Shown piece after piece: positions 1 through 8,863 of a stretch of DNA of 64,000 bases (positions are counted from its first letter, which is position 1; each line of letters begins with the position of its first letter). The notes below the pieces were generated by a model. That model made no database searches. It saw only the letters and a program-made list of their open reading frames with translations, and had not been told where the DNA came from. This DNA comes from CBDFJH01 sp965198095 (GTDB lineage: Bacteria; Latescibacterota; UBA2968; GCA-2709665): NCBI GenBank assembly GCA_965198095.1, contig OZ240239.1:1550001-1614000 (forward strand), written 5' to 3'. The position numbers and the translations under genes are program-made.

Positions 1-574
1 GAGGAAGCACCGCTCCGGCCGCGTCCACGGGGTCTTCGCAGACCGGAAACGCGTTCGCCGTGTCGAACGCCATCCCCAGGCCCGGATGGTCCACCCGCTC
101 CATCACCGACACCAGCTCCTTTCCCCGGTAGTCCAGATGGGGCAGCAGTCCCAGCCGGATCTCCCGCGCGGATGCCGCCTCCGCCACGGGCCCCAGGGCA
201 TCGGCCATCCGCTTCAGCTGGTCCGTTAAGGGGGGGTCCTGCGTAAACCGGTTGTGCCTGTCGCCCCGCCCGAAGACGATCAGGCGCCGTATCCCCCCCC
301 GCGCCGCGACGTCCAGCGCTGCTTCAAGCCGGTCGCGCAGCCCTTCCCGACCCCCCTCCGGTGTGACGAAGTCCTGCGACCAGTAGCCGATCCAGCGGAT
401 GCCCATTCCGGCCGCCGCCCGGCCCACCTCCGCCGGATCGTCCGCGCCATCGAGCGGGAGCGGCGCCTCCAGGGCCCTCAGACGATACGCCGCGCACCGC
501 TCCAGGAGCCACATGAGCGGCTTGCTCGCGGGTAGAATGCGGCGGTAGGTCGGAGAGGCAAGTCCGAGGATCAC
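1..574 (-). CDS. Sugar phosphate isomerase/epimerase family protein, 3' end outside window
   Basis: The first 191 codons are inside the window; the C-terminus lies beyond base 1. The frame opens at a GTG (572-574) with an in-frame TAG just upstream, which fixes the start to within a few codons. The translation looks like an AP-endonuclease-2 type TIM barrel: a basic N-terminal strand, a segment RRLIVFGRGD, and the metal-site strand GMAFDTANAFPVCEDPVDA near residue 175, typical of the xylose-isomerase-like superfamily. These enzymes isomerise or epimerise keto-sugars or inosose-type polyols, or are hydrolases; the substrate cannot be read from sequence. It lies 261 bp downstream of the YjhG-type dehydratase on the same strand, so a shared sugar-acid pathway is likely. 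The family call is fairly sure; the reaction is unknown. Confidence 0.75.
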   Translation of the reverse strand, partial: MILGLASPTYRRILPASKPLMWLLERCAAYRLRALEAPLPLDGADDPAEVGRAAAGMGIRWIGYWSQDFVTPEGGREGLRDRLEAALDVAARGGIRRLIVFGRGDRHNRFTQDPPLTDQLKRMADALGPVAEAASAREIRLGLLPHLDYRGKELVSVMERVDHPGLGMAFDTANAFPVCEDPVDAAGAVLP

Positions 575-835
575 ACGTTTGTCCTATGTCGAGCGGGCGA
601 CGTGATGCGCCGGAGCCACGCGATACGCGATGACGCGGCGCTGCGCCCTTCGGGTGGGCGCTCGGGGTCCGTCATTCGAAAAAACGGCCCCCGAAGGCTC
701 CCTCCCGGAGTCCCCTCGGAGGCCGAATATGGCCCGTATCTCAAGAAAAATAGGACCGTGTACGAGTCTTGTCAACAGGAAAGAGACGGCATCCCGATCC
801 TGGAAATGGATCCTTCCGGGTGAGGGCAGGCCCGG

Positions 836-2866
836 TCACCCGCTCTTTTCAGGCGCATTCCGCCCGGCCCCGGCGCCGAGGGCCAGCAGCTCGACGATTC
901 GGTCCGCATCGTACACGCATCCGCCCCACGTTCCTCCGCTGACGTTCTGCAAGGCGGCCCAAAGCCGGGTATCGGCGTGCAAATCCGGATCGGCGGCGAG
1001 ATCTTCCCGGGACGACCGCCTGCTCAGGAGGCGCGTGCCCGCTTCGATTCCGAACCGTTCACCCGCGTGCCCGACGAGATTCACGCTTCCGGTCAGATGT
1101 CTCCGGTCGATGACGATTTCGAGGATATCCCCCTCCTCCAGTTTGCCGATCGGTCCCCCGGCCAGGGCCTCGGGCCCGACGTGGCCGATGCAGGCCCCCG
1201 CCGAGAACCCGGAGAAACGGGCATCGGTCAGCACGGCGACGTGCTTGCCGAAATCCAGGTACCTGAGGGCCGTCGTGATCTGAGCGATCTCTTCCATGCC
1301 CGCGCCCATGGGACCCCGGCCGGCGAGGACCAGGACGTCGCCCGGCTTGATGCCCGCCGGACCCGGGTCTTTCACCGCGCGGACGGCCGCTTTCTCATTC
1401 GTGAACATCCGGACCGGGCCCTGTATCCGGTAGACGTCGTCGCCGTCCACGACGGACGCGTCGATGGCCGTGCTCTTGACGACGGAGCCGTCCGGCGCGA
1501 CGTTTCCCGTCGGGAAGCAGACGGTGCTCGTAAGCCCCCGGGACCGCGCCGTATCGGGGTCCATGATGACGCCTCCGGGATCCACGCCGTCCAACCTCTC
1601 CAGACGTTGCCGAAAGCGCCGCCGGCGCCCGGATTCGGCCCACCAGTCCAGGTTCTCTCCGAGGGAACGGCCCGTCACGGTCATCGCCTCTGCCTTGAGC
1701 AGCCCCATTCGGCGCAGATGAAGCATCACCTCCGGCACCCCGCCCGCGAGGAAGGCCCTCACCGTCGGATGGGAGACCGGTCCGTTGGGGAGGACGTCCA
1801 CGAGCCGCGGCACCTGCCGGTTGACGCGGACCCAGTCCTCCACGACCGGTCTTCGGAGATTGGCGCTGAACGCGATCGCAGGGATGTGGAGGAGCAGGTT
1901 CGTCGATCCGCCGAAGGCCGCGTGCGTGACCATGGCGTTTTCGATCGCATCTTCGGTCAGGATCCGGCGGGTCGTGAGACCCGCCTCGTGAAGCGACGCG
2001 ACGGCCCTCCCGGAGCGCTTCGCCATATCGAACCAGACCGGCTCGCCGGAAGGGGCCAGGGCGGAGTGGGGTAGCGCGAGACCCAGGGCCTCCGCCACGA
2101 CCTGAGACGTGGCCGCGGTGCCCAGGAACTGGCATCCCCCTCCGGGGCTGGCGCAGGCCCGGCATCCCAGGTCCTGGACCTCGTCGAGGGTCATCTCGCC
2201 GTGCGCCAGCCTGGCGCCCACGGACTGGATCTCTCCGGCGTTTTCTCCCTGCTCCGGAGGCAGCGTGACCCCGCCCGGGACCACGACCGTGGGCAGCTCG
2301 TGCGCGGCGGCGAGCGCGACCATCATCGCGGGCAGGCCCTTGTCGCACGTCGCAACGCCGACCACGCCCTTTCGCGTGGGCAGGGAGCGGATCAGGCGGC
2401 GCAGGACCAGCGCCGCGTCGTTCCGGTAGGGCAGGCTGTCCAGCATCCCGGTGGTGCCCTGGGTCCTGCCGTCGCACGGGTCCGAGCAATAGCCGGCGAA
2501 CGGGATCCCTCCCAGGCGGGAGATCTCACGGGCGGCTTCCTGCATCAGCAGGCCCACCTCGTAGTGCCCGGTGTGATACCCCAGGGCAATCGGCTGCCCA
2601 TCCGGCGCCCGGATGCCGCCCATCGTGCTCAGGATGAGATACTCGGGCCGTCCGAGCTCGGCCGGATTCCATCCCATGCCGGCGTTCTGGCTGTAGCCGA
2701 AGATGTCGCCGCTCGGGGCGTTGATCACGAGCTCTTCGCTGAGGGGCAGCCGCCCCTCGGGACCGGGCGCGCGGGTTCGGACCTCGTAGACCGCGTCGTC
2801 TTCGGAGTCGACAACGTCTCGAAACGTGATGGAACGCTTTGACGGGAAAGGCATGGCGGTGCTCAT
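836..2866 (-). CDS. yjhG: YjhG/YagF-type D-xylonate dehydratase (IlvD/Edd family)
   Basis: A 676-aa dehydratase that removes water from an aldonic acid such as D-xylonate to give the 2-keto-3-deoxy acid, using an Fe-S cluster. From my memory of E. coli YjhG/YagF the match is nearly full length: SDPCDGRTQGTTGMLDSLPY near residue 125 (first cluster Cys), GVATCDKGLPAMM near 190 (second), ACASPGGGCQFLGTAATSQ near 240 (third), then HAAFGGSTNLLLHIPAIA and, near 560, LTDARFSGFSAGACIGHVGP. The family is about 655 aa, so this is a normal length with a slightly extended N-terminus. ATG start at 2866. It heads a minus-strand pair with the isomerase-like gene. IlvD itself is unlikely because of the length and the YjhG-specific N-terminal block. 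Xylonate is the family substrate; another aldonate is possible. Confidence 0.9.
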   Translation of the reverse strand: MSTAMPFPSKRSITFRDVVDSEDDAVYEVRTRAPGPEGRLPLSEELVINAPSGDIFGYSQNAGMGWNPAELGRPEYLILSTMGGIRAPDGQPIALGYHTGHYEVGLLMQEAAREISRLGGIPFAGYCSDPCDGRTQGTTGMLDSLPYRNDAALVLRRLIRSLPTRKGVVGVATCDKGLPAMMVALAAAHELPTVVVPGGVTLPPEQGENAGEIQSVGARLAHGEMTLDEVQDLGCRACASPGGGCQFLGTAATSQVVAEALGLALPHSALAPSGEPVWFDMAKRSGRAVASLHEAGLTTRRILTEDAIENAMVTHAAFGGSTNLLLHIPAIAFSANLRRPVVEDWVRVNRQVPRLVDVLPNGPVSHPTVRAFLAGGVPEVMLHLRRMGLLKAEAMTVTGRSLGENLDWWAESGRRRRFRQRLERLDGVDPGGVIMDPDTARSRGLTSTVCFPTGNVAPDGSVVKSTAIDASVVDGDDVYRIQGPVRMFTNEKAAVRAVKDPGPAGIKPGDVLVLAGRGPMGAGMEEIAQITTALRYLDFGKHVAVLTDARFSGFSAGACIGHVGPEALAGGPIGKLEEGDILEIVIDRRHLTGSVNLVGHAGERFGIEAGTRLLSRRSSREDLAADPDLHADTRLWAALQNVSGGTWGGCVYDADRIVELLALGAGAGRNAPEKSG

Positions 2867-3322
2867 CCTTTGATCAGGTACACGTTACGTCGTATAACTC
2901 CAAGTTTTGCCAGCACGAATCGTGTTTTGGAAAAACCATCCGGTCCGTTGTTGCGAGGCGCGATCTCCGACGCGGATTTCGTTCGCTTGGAAATCGAACC
3001 CTATCCAGTCTCCGCTGTGCGGAATTCGGCTCGAGGAGGCTGCCCCCGTCTCGCTTCGGCAATCTCGGGCACCGGCGGCGCCGGACGACGGCGGGGTACG
3101 CTCACCTTGCCGATGGGCACCTCGTCGAGGCGGCGGAGGGGGTCGGGCACATTATCGCGAAGTTGATGAAAGGTCCCGAACTAGCCGGATCTCCCGACTC
3201 CGGGCCGCTCTGGGGGCCATCGGGCGGCGCCTGCAGGTGAGATCGAAAGACGCTTCCTCTGCGCCCATGTAGACGCACCGACGGCCCCGGCTTGAGCGAG
3301 GCGCCGCGTCTCTGCCGGGCTC
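2867..3322. other. Intergenic region, no gene supported
   Basis: Upstream of the dehydratase and downstream of the HNH nuclease. Several overlapping open frames exist on both strands, but their composition is arginine/proline-rich GC-frame noise and none has a recognisable motif or good ribosome site. The dehydratase promoter should lie in the left part, but I could not pick out a convincing -35/-10 pair. Confidence 0.4.
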
Positions 3323-4252
3323 TCACACCAGCCCGGCTTCGAACCGCGCGAACCGCCGCTTCAGAAAGGCGGGACTCGGCCAGTCATCCCGGTCGGACGG
3401 TAGGCGAAGCTCGGTTCCCTCAAGGCCCTTGAGCGTCGCTAGCAGGTTGCCGTCCTGCCGCTCTCGGAGCTGTGGCGAGATGTGAATCCGAAAGTCCGGA
3501 TCCACCCCGATCAGGTGCGTATCGAAGGCTGCATGATGCAACGTGGACATACAGATCCCGTTCTTAATAGAGGCTGGGCCTCCCTCGGCATCCGGAACGA
3601 TATGTGCTCCCACCAGAAGTTCACGCACCGGAAGGCTGCTGAACGCGCACCGGTATCCGTAAGCGGCCTTGGTGCACACGCTGAACCATGCCTGGTGGTT
3701 CCTCGATCGGGTCGTCGTAAATGAGTACGACCGTTCCGCGCCTTCTCGCGAGACGGACGCCAAGTTGTCCGTGGTGGCGAGAAGCACGTCGTTCTCGCGA
3801 AACGCTTCGACCCAGACGGGAAACACTGGCTGATACTCCGAGGGGGCGAAGCCGGCGAAGTAGATCAGTGGTGCGCGGCGCTCCATCGCTTTTCGCAAAG
3901 AAAGATTGGACGGCTCGTCGGGTCCGCCACGCGCGAGGTCGTAGTGCAGGAGGCCCGTTTCATGGTCCAGATTCTGTGCCGCGAGACCCTGGTCGCGATA
4001 CCAGGCCTCCCGGCCAGACCGGGGGATGACGGTCCTGAGACTGAGCGCGGCGCTCATCTGCCTCGGTTTGAAAATGCCCTTTGCGCGGGTGGCGAAATGT
4101 ACTCGTTCGCCGTCTACGTCGAATCCTTGCTGGATGTCGGCCCAGCGAACCCTCCCGCCGTGCTGGCGGGAGAGTTGCTCGATGGCGGCGAGAGCCGCAG
4201 CGCGAACGCGCTGGTCCGGGTCGGTCATCACGATGTCGCGTGCCAGATACAT
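3323..4252 (-). CDS. HNH endonuclease domain protein
   Basis: A 309-aa protein with a C-terminal HNH-type module (about residues 195-265): a Cys-bearing strand YGYRCAFSSLPV, then LVGAHIVPDAEGGPASIKNG, then MSTLHHAAFDTHLIGVD. That is the H...N...H layout of the HNH_2 group found in McrA-like and other restriction nucleases. The N-terminal about 190 residues form an uncharacterised module (WADIQQGFDVDGERVHF, RDQGLAAQNLDHETGLLHYD) often paired with this HNH type, possibly for DNA or modification recognition. ATG at 4252; an internal ATG at 4228 (MTDPDQ) is an alternative and neither has a strong ribosome site. It sits beside a decayed methyltransferase fragment, which suggests a former restriction locus. 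The nuclease domain is well supported; a defence role is inferred. Confidence 0.75.
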   Translation of the reverse strand: MYLARDIVMTDPDQRVRAAALAAIEQLSRQHGGRVRWADIQQGFDVDGERVHFATRAKGIFKPRQMSAALSLRTVIPRSGREAWYRDQGLAAQNLDHETGLLHYDLARGGPDEPSNLSLRKAMERRAPLIYFAGFAPSEYQPVFPVWVEAFRENDVLLATTDNLASVSREGAERSYSFTTTRSRNHQAWFSVCTKAAYGYRCAFSSLPVRELLVGAHIVPDAEGGPASIKNGICMSTLHHAAFDTHLIGVDPDFRIHISPQLRERQDGNLLATLKGLEGTELRLPSDRDDWPSPAFLKRRFARFEAGLV

Positions 4253-4330
4253 TCTGGACTTTCGGGTCCTTAGAGTGACAAGCGTTGCAGAGACGGCGCG
4301 GGTGGCTCAGCCCCTCTCAGCATCCGGCCG

Positions 4331-4560
4331 CTACACCTCGTCCTGAATTTCGTTCATCAGTACCACCAGATCGAAGACGTCGTGGTTGGTGACGGTGTCC
4401 AGGAACTTGCCCGAGTCCTGCTCCAGGACCGGGATGCCGCGCGCCCTGATCGGCCATTTCGCCGACGCAGAACACCTTCGGTTTGAGTGTTGCGCCGACG
4501 GCATTCAGCAGATTGGCGAGCGGTCCGTAGCTCGACCTTTCTCGGTCGCGCCACTTTCCG
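4331..4560 (-). pseudogene. Decayed DNA-methyltransferase (type ISP-like) fragment with scrambled 3' end
   Basis: On the minus strand, 4560 down to about 4440 encodes YGPLANLLNAVGATLKPKVF and then CVGEMADQGARHP. This is a conserved stretch from the N-terminal part of large N6-adenine methylase/restriction proteins. The frame then loses similarity. A different frame continues as GIPVLEQDSGKFLDTVTNHD and ends with LMNEIQDEV at the TAG at 4331-4333. There is no start codon in a sensible context and the family is over 1,000 aa, so this is debris: a truncated N-terminal piece joined to a tail I do not recognise. It lies between the HNH nuclease and serS. Confidence 0.55.
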
Positions 4561-4578
4561 CCCGTGCTTCCGGTAGAC

Positions 4579-5853
4579 CTACCCCCTGGGTTCGAGGATC
4601 TCCCGCGAGCCCACGTAGGGGCGCAGGGCCTTTGGAATCGCCACGCTTCCGTCCTCCTGCTGGTGGACCTCGAGGAGCGGAATGAGGATTCGAGGAGACG
4701 CGACAACGGTGTTGTTCAGCGTGTGAACGAATCGCAGCTTCCCTGCCGCGTCCCGGTAGCGGATGTTCAGGCGACGCGCCTGGAAGTCGTGGAAGCTGGA
4801 GCAGGAGTGGGTTTCACTGTAGCGCTCCCGGCTCGGCATCCAGCATTCGATGTCGTGCATGCGATACTTTCCGAGACCCATCTCGCCCGTGCAGACCTCG
4901 GCGACGCGATGAGGAAGCTCCAGTTTTCGCATGACCTCCTCGGCGTTTTTCAACAGGGCCGCGTGCATCTCCGCCGACGCTTCCGGTCGATTCTCGCAAA
5001 GCACCACCTGCTCGACCTTGTCGAACTGGTGCATTCGGTAGACGCCGCGGGTATCTTTTCCGTACGTGCCGGCTTCCCTGCGATAGCACGGACCGTTGTT
5101 GACCAACCGGACCGGGAGGTCCTCCAGGCTCAGGACTTCGTCGGCGTGGTAAGAGGTGAGGGAAACCTCTGCAGTACCGACAAGAAAGCGCTCGTCCTTT
5201 TCGATTTCATAGGCTTGATCCCGACCCTGCGGGAAATAGGTCGTTCCGACCATGAAAGATTCTTTGACCATCACGGGCACGGTGAGGGGCACGAAACCCC
5301 GATCCAGCATGTGATCGAGGGCGAGTCTCAAGATCGCCCAATGCAACAGAGCGCCTTCGTTCTTGAGGACGTAGCTCCTGGATCCGGCGAGCTTGACGCC
5401 GCGCTCGATGTCGAGAATGCCCAGGTTTTCGCCCAACTCGATGTGATCCCTGGGCGTGAAATCGAAGTCGGGGGGATTGCCCCACCGCCGAATTTCGACG
5501 TTGTCTTCGTCCGAATCCCCCTCGGGGACGTCTTCGGCGGGAGGCAGCGGACAGTAGAGCAGAAGGTCGCCGATCTCGGATTCGAGCTGTCCGTGCTCAG
5601 GCTCCAGCGCCTTGAGGTCCTGGACGACCGTCTGCATGTTTGCGATCGCCCGTTTTCTTTCATCACCGTCGAGGGTGGCGATTGCCCTGGACCCCTGATT
5701 CCGCCTGGCACGCAGGTCGTCGATCTTCATACGGAGCCTCCGCAGCCTCGCATCTTTCTCCAGTAGACCGTCCAAGTCGAACTCCAGGCGCTTTTTGCGG
5801 GCCGCCTCTCGAATCTTCTCGGGGTCTTCCCTGATCATTCGCATATCTACCAT
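4579..5853 (-). CDS. serS: Seryl-tRNA synthetase
   Basis: A 424-aa class II aminoacyl-tRNA synthetase that charges tRNA-Ser (and tRNA-Sec where present). The start MVDMRMIREDPEKIREAARK matches the family N-terminus and leads into the antiparallel coiled-coil arm (about residues 25-105) that grips the long variable arm of tRNA-Ser. Motif 2 is seen around NNGPCYRREAGTYGKDTRG (about residue 255), followed by RMHQFDKVEQV. Motif 3 and the serine/ATP pocket lie near HTLNNTVVASPRILIPLLE. Length is typical. A purine-rich ribosome site (AAGGAG) sits about 12 bases upstream of the ATG. Downstream is the methyltransferase fragment; upstream is a divergent intergenic region. Confidence 0.97.
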   Translation of the reverse strand: MVDMRMIREDPEKIREAARKKRLEFDLDGLLEKDARLRRLRMKIDDLRARRNQGSRAIATLDGDERKRAIANMQTVVQDLKALEPEHGQLESEIGDLLLYCPLPPAEDVPEGDSDEDNVEIRRWGNPPDFDFTPRDHIELGENLGILDIERGVKLAGSRSYVLKNEGALLHWAILRLALDHMLDRGFVPLTVPVMVKESFMVGTTYFPQGRDQAYEIEKDERFLVGTAEVSLTSYHADEVLSLEDLPVRLVNNGPCYRREAGTYGKDTRGVYRMHQFDKVEQVVLCENRPEASAEMHAALLKNAEEVMRKLELPHRVAEVCTGEMGLGKYRMHDIECWMPSRERYSETHSCSSFHDFQARRLNIRYRDAAGKLRFVHTLNNTVVASPRILIPLLEVHQQEDGSVAIPKALRPYVGSREILEPRG

Positions 5854-6016
5854 CTGCCGGGCGGGTCTCCTTTCCTGCGGAACCGGGACAGGCGCCTCTC
5901 GCCGGACGATCTTGCGAAAGACTGCAATTTTGAGCGCGTTCAGGCGGCCGAGCGACCCAATGTGGCAGGTTTTGCCATCAGGGGGTGAGACTTGGCCAGA
6001 TTTTATCAGTTTTCAG

Positions 6017-6054
6017 GAACCTTTCCACACGCGGAAACTCCAAAGGAAAGGTTC
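6017..6054. repeat. 10-bp perfect inverted repeat between serS and a small ORF
   Basis: GAACCTTTCC at 6017-6026 is repeated inverted as GGAAAGGTTC at 6045-6054 with an 18-base spacer. It lies in the 323-bp divergent region 5854-6176 between serS and the 59-aa ORF. There is no U-run on either side, so it does not read as a terminator. It could be an operator or an RNA hairpin. Apart from this, I see no clear promoter in the interval. Confidence 0.5.
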
Positions 6055-6176
6055 TAGTCATCCGTAATTACACACAGATAGGGTCGAGTCGAGACATACG
6101 TACGAGATTCAGGTACATCTATTGCTTTCAAAATGACCGCAAGTCGATTTGTCAAACCCGTAGGGAGGTGAGGTCC

Positions 6177-6356
6177 GTGATTCCATCGTCCGATGTTGAT
6201 CGGCGAAATCGATTGGCCTACTTGGCCCTCTATTGCGCGATTCAGGGGGACGAGGTCAGATCGGAGCAGATCCGGCGCATGGTTCGGTTGTTTGACGGTC
6301 GGGACGAAACGCTCCAATGGCTCGAATCGGCCGAGGGCGTTCCCGTAACGTCCTGA
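6177..6356 (+). CDS. Small hypothetical protein (59 aa)
   Basis: A short frame beginning with GTG at 6177, 8 bases after a strong AGGGAGG ribosome site (6162-6168), and ending with TGA at 6354-6356. The product has a helical, alternating hydrophobic/charged core (DRRNRLAYLALYCAIQGDEV) followed by RSEQIRRMVRLFDGRDETLQ. I do not recognise a family. A GTG nine bases upstream is an alternative start. The good ribosome site and balanced amino-acid composition argue that it is translated; it would be easily missed by length filters. No partner gene is evident: serS is divergent and the next gene converges on it. Confidence 0.45.
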   Translation: MIPSSDVDRRNRLAYLALYCAIQGDEVRSEQIRRMVRLFDGRDETLQWLESAEGVPVTS

Positions 6357-6524
6357 AGCCAAACCGATACGTTCTGTCATCCAAAGCGCTCGTCGGCCGC
6401 GTGGCCGTGCAAGAAAGCAGCGTCGTAAGCCGTTGGCGCAACTCCCCCCTTTCTTTCTCAGGCGATGCAAGACCGTCTCCCGATGCTTCACGAACGATAG
6501 GGTTCTGTGAAGCTGTGACGGGTG

Positions 6525-7733
6525 TCACATCGGTCTCTCCAAGTTCTGCCTGCAGGACCTGTATTCCTCGACCAGCCGGTCCGTGATTCGGTCCCAACCG
6601 AAGCAATCCTGAGAAAACCGGTAGCCGGCCTCCCCCAATCGCGCGGCAAAATCGTCGTCCGAAAGCACGCGGACGATCGCGTCTGCGAGGGCCGCCGGGT
6701 CTTTCTGGGGAACCAGCAGGCCGGTTTCACCGTCCTTGATCACGTCCGGTATGCCCCCGACATCCGATCCGATGACCGGTTTCCTGTAGGTCATGGCCTC
6801 GAGAAAGACGACCCCGAGCATCTCCGTATCCCCTCCGGAGTCCACGATGGCCGGCAGCACGAAGACGTCACACGCCCGGTAGCGTTGCGCAAGCCGGTCG
6901 GGGGGCACGCGCCGCTCCATGGTGACGAAGTCGCAAACGCCGGCCTGCCGGATGGCCTCTTTCACGAGCGCTTCGCGATCTCCGCTGCTGTAGACGATCG
7001 TCAGGTGGGCATCTATGCCGAGCGCGCGGACGAGGGGAAGCGCGTAGACGAGATACTCCGGCCCCTTTCTTTCAACCAGGCGAGCGACGAACAGAACCTG
7101 TTTCCGGGGAGACGGCCGGCGAACGGCCGGACGGCCCGCCTCGATTTCGAAGGGCGAGCCGTAGGGGATGATGTTGATGTCCCGATCGTGAATCGCCCTG
7201 GCTTTGGCGGCCGTAAAGGAGGAGATCGCATCGACGGCGTCGGCCTTTTTCATGAAGAATCGAATAAACGCCTTCGCAGGCGGAAGACGATCGGCCAACA
7301 TCAGCTCCGCGCCGTAGAACCTGAGCGCGAACCCGGCCCGTTGCAGCCGGGATCCAACCCACGCGAAGAGGGCGTGAGGAAAGGGCCAGTGGGCCTGAAA
7401 CAGGTCGTAGCGCCGTGTGGCGCAGAGCCGGACCATGGCCAGCGTGCCGAAGATGATATAGAAGACGCCGAGGAGCGCAAAAAGGGGAGAGCGCCGGATC
7501 TTGTTGGGCGCCCCCTCCTGATGCGTGAGGATCTCCCATCGACGCAGGAAGTATCGAAACCGGTGCACTCGGACGCCGGAGACGGAGTGGGATTTCAATC
7601 CCTGGTAGGAGGGTGCGAAGATCTCCACGACGACGCCCCGTCTTCGGAGGCGTTTGACCGATTCGAGCAGCCAGGGAACTTCCTGATCGCCGTCGAATCT
7701 CGGGAACGTCGAGACCGCGTAGCAGACTCTCAT
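6525..7733 (-). CDS. Glycosyltransferase family 4 protein
   Basis: A 402-aa GT-B fold glycosyltransferase, a cytoplasmic enzyme that adds a sugar from a nucleotide-sugar donor to a growing surface glycan. The N-terminal acceptor domain opens with MRVCYAVSTFPRFDGDQEVP. The C-terminal donor domain shows KQVLFVARLVERKGPEYLVY (about residue 212), RVPPDRLAQRYRACDVFVLP, and the signature VVFLEAMTYRKPVIGSDVGG (about residue 310), containing the E-x7-E region. This is the last gene of the long minus-strand polysaccharide array, 54 bp after the GT2 gene. Acceptor and donor sugars cannot be deduced. Confidence 0.9.
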   Translation of the reverse strand: MRVCYAVSTFPRFDGDQEVPWLLESVKRLRRRGVVVEIFAPSYQGLKSHSVSGVRVHRFRYFLRRWEILTHQEGAPNKIRRSPLFALLGVFYIIFGTLAMVRLCATRRYDLFQAHWPFPHALFAWVGSRLQRAGFALRFYGAELMLADRLPPAKAFIRFFMKKADAVDAISSFTAAKARAIHDRDINIIPYGSPFEIEAGRPAVRRPSPRKQVLFVARLVERKGPEYLVYALPLVRALGIDAHLTIVYSSGDREALVKEAIRQAGVCDFVTMERRVPPDRLAQRYRACDVFVLPAIVDSGGDTEMLGVVFLEAMTYRKPVIGSDVGGIPDVIKDGETGLLVPQKDPAALADAIVRVLSDDDFAARLGEAGYRFSQDCFGWDRITDRLVEEYRSCRQNLERPM

Positions 7734-7787
7734 CTGGAAGTTTCGACCGAGGTGGCGTCACCCGGGGATGGCGTGCGTATGGGGAAC

Positions 7788-8753
7788 CTAAGCCCGTATC
7801 TTTTTAACGTTGAAGTTCTCGTTGACCCCCGAACTCTTTGCGATCATGTCGGCGATCAGGCCGGTGCAGACGAACTGTACTCCCAACACGGTGAGCAACA
7901 CGCCGAAAAAGAGGAGCGGGTATCGATGCTGGATGTTCCCGAGGCGGATCCAGAGGGACGCGATATACCCATTGACCGCGCATCCCGAAAGCGCCAGGAT
8001 CACGCCGACCGTGCCGAAAAGGTGAAGGGGGCGCCCCATGAATTTGCCCAGGTACATCACGGTAAGCAGGTCGAGAAAGCCCTTCAGCAGTCGGGTCCAT
8101 CCATACTTGGTCACCCCGAATCGCCGGGGATGATGCCGGACGGGACGTTCACCGATTCGATAGCCCTCCAGATGGGCCAGCACCGGAATATAGCGGTGGA
8201 GCTCCCCGTAAATTTCGATGTCCTTGACGACTTCAGCCCGGTACGCCTTCAGGCCGCAGTTGAAATCGTGGATGGGGATGCCATAGAAAAGTCTCGTGGC
8301 CCAGTTGAAAAACCGGGATGGCAGGACTTTCGCCAGAGGGTCCTGCCGTTTCTTTTTCCAGCCCGACACCAGATCGTATCCTTCTTCAATCTTGGCGATC
8401 AACCCGGGGATCTCGGCCGGTTCGTCCTGGAGGTCCGCATCCATCGTGATCACGTATCGACCCGCCGCGCGTTCAAAGGCCGCGGAGTAGGCCGCGGACT
8501 TGCCGAAGTTGCGACGGAACTGGATCACTTTCACCGCGGCGTCGGATTCGTGGAGGTCTGCAAGCACTCTGTCGGAGCCGTCCGTACTTCCGTCGTCCAC
8601 GAATATGATCTCATAGGGCCGTCCGTCCGCCTCCATGGTGGCCTGAATCTTTTGACTCAGGGGTCTGAGGCTCTCCCTCTCGTCGAGCAGAGGAATGACG
8701 ATCGAGATGTCAACGGGCTTCGCGTCCGCCGCCGGTTCCGGTCCATCCTTCAT
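7788..8753 (-). CDS. Membrane-anchored GT2 glycosyltransferase, polyprenyl-phosphate sugar transferase type
   Basis: A 321-aa protein of the DPM1/GtrB/ArnC-like group, which loads a sugar onto undecaprenyl phosphate. The GT-A catalytic domain begins at about residue 15 (DISIVIPLLDERESLRPLSQ), with EIIFVDDGSTDGSDRVL, the DxD site in YVITMDADLQDEPAEIPGL, and NFGKSAAYSAAF. Two C-terminal hydrophobic segments (about residues 230-295, starting LHLFGTVGVILALSGCAVNG) anchor it in the inner membrane. ATG start at 8753. It follows a decayed GT9 gene and precedes a GT4 gene. Such enzymes supply lipid-linked sugars to periplasmic GT-C transferases, and one candidate is encoded upstream at 15801-17414. 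Confidence 0.88.
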   Translation of the reverse strand: MKDGPEPAADAKPVDISIVIPLLDERESLRPLSQKIQATMEADGRPYEIIFVDDGSTDGSDRVLADLHESDAAVKVIQFRRNFGKSAAYSAAFERAAGRYVITMDADLQDEPAEIPGLIAKIEEGYDLVSGWKKKRQDPLAKVLPSRFFNWATRLFYGIPIHDFNCGLKAYRAEVVKDIEIYGELHRYIPVLAHLEGYRIGERPVRHHPRRFGVTKYGWTRLLKGFLDLLTVMYLGKFMGRPLHLFGTVGVILALSGCAVNGYIASLWIRLGNIQHRYPLLFFGVLLTVLGVQFVCTGLIADMIAKSSGVNENFNVKKIRA

Positions 8754-8863
8754 GGCGAGCTCACACCTTCGTCGAGAAATTGAGATCGGTAGATTCAGAC
8801 CGATCTGAAGATATCAAACCGGCGGGGGTTTTACAAGCGCCTCGGCGTGGAACGCCGCCGCTT

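Noticed and set aside
6522..8783. 753-codon plus-strand open frame opposite the GT4 and GT2 genes
   Set aside because: Antisense shadow of two well-supported glycosyltransferases, no ribosome site or motif.
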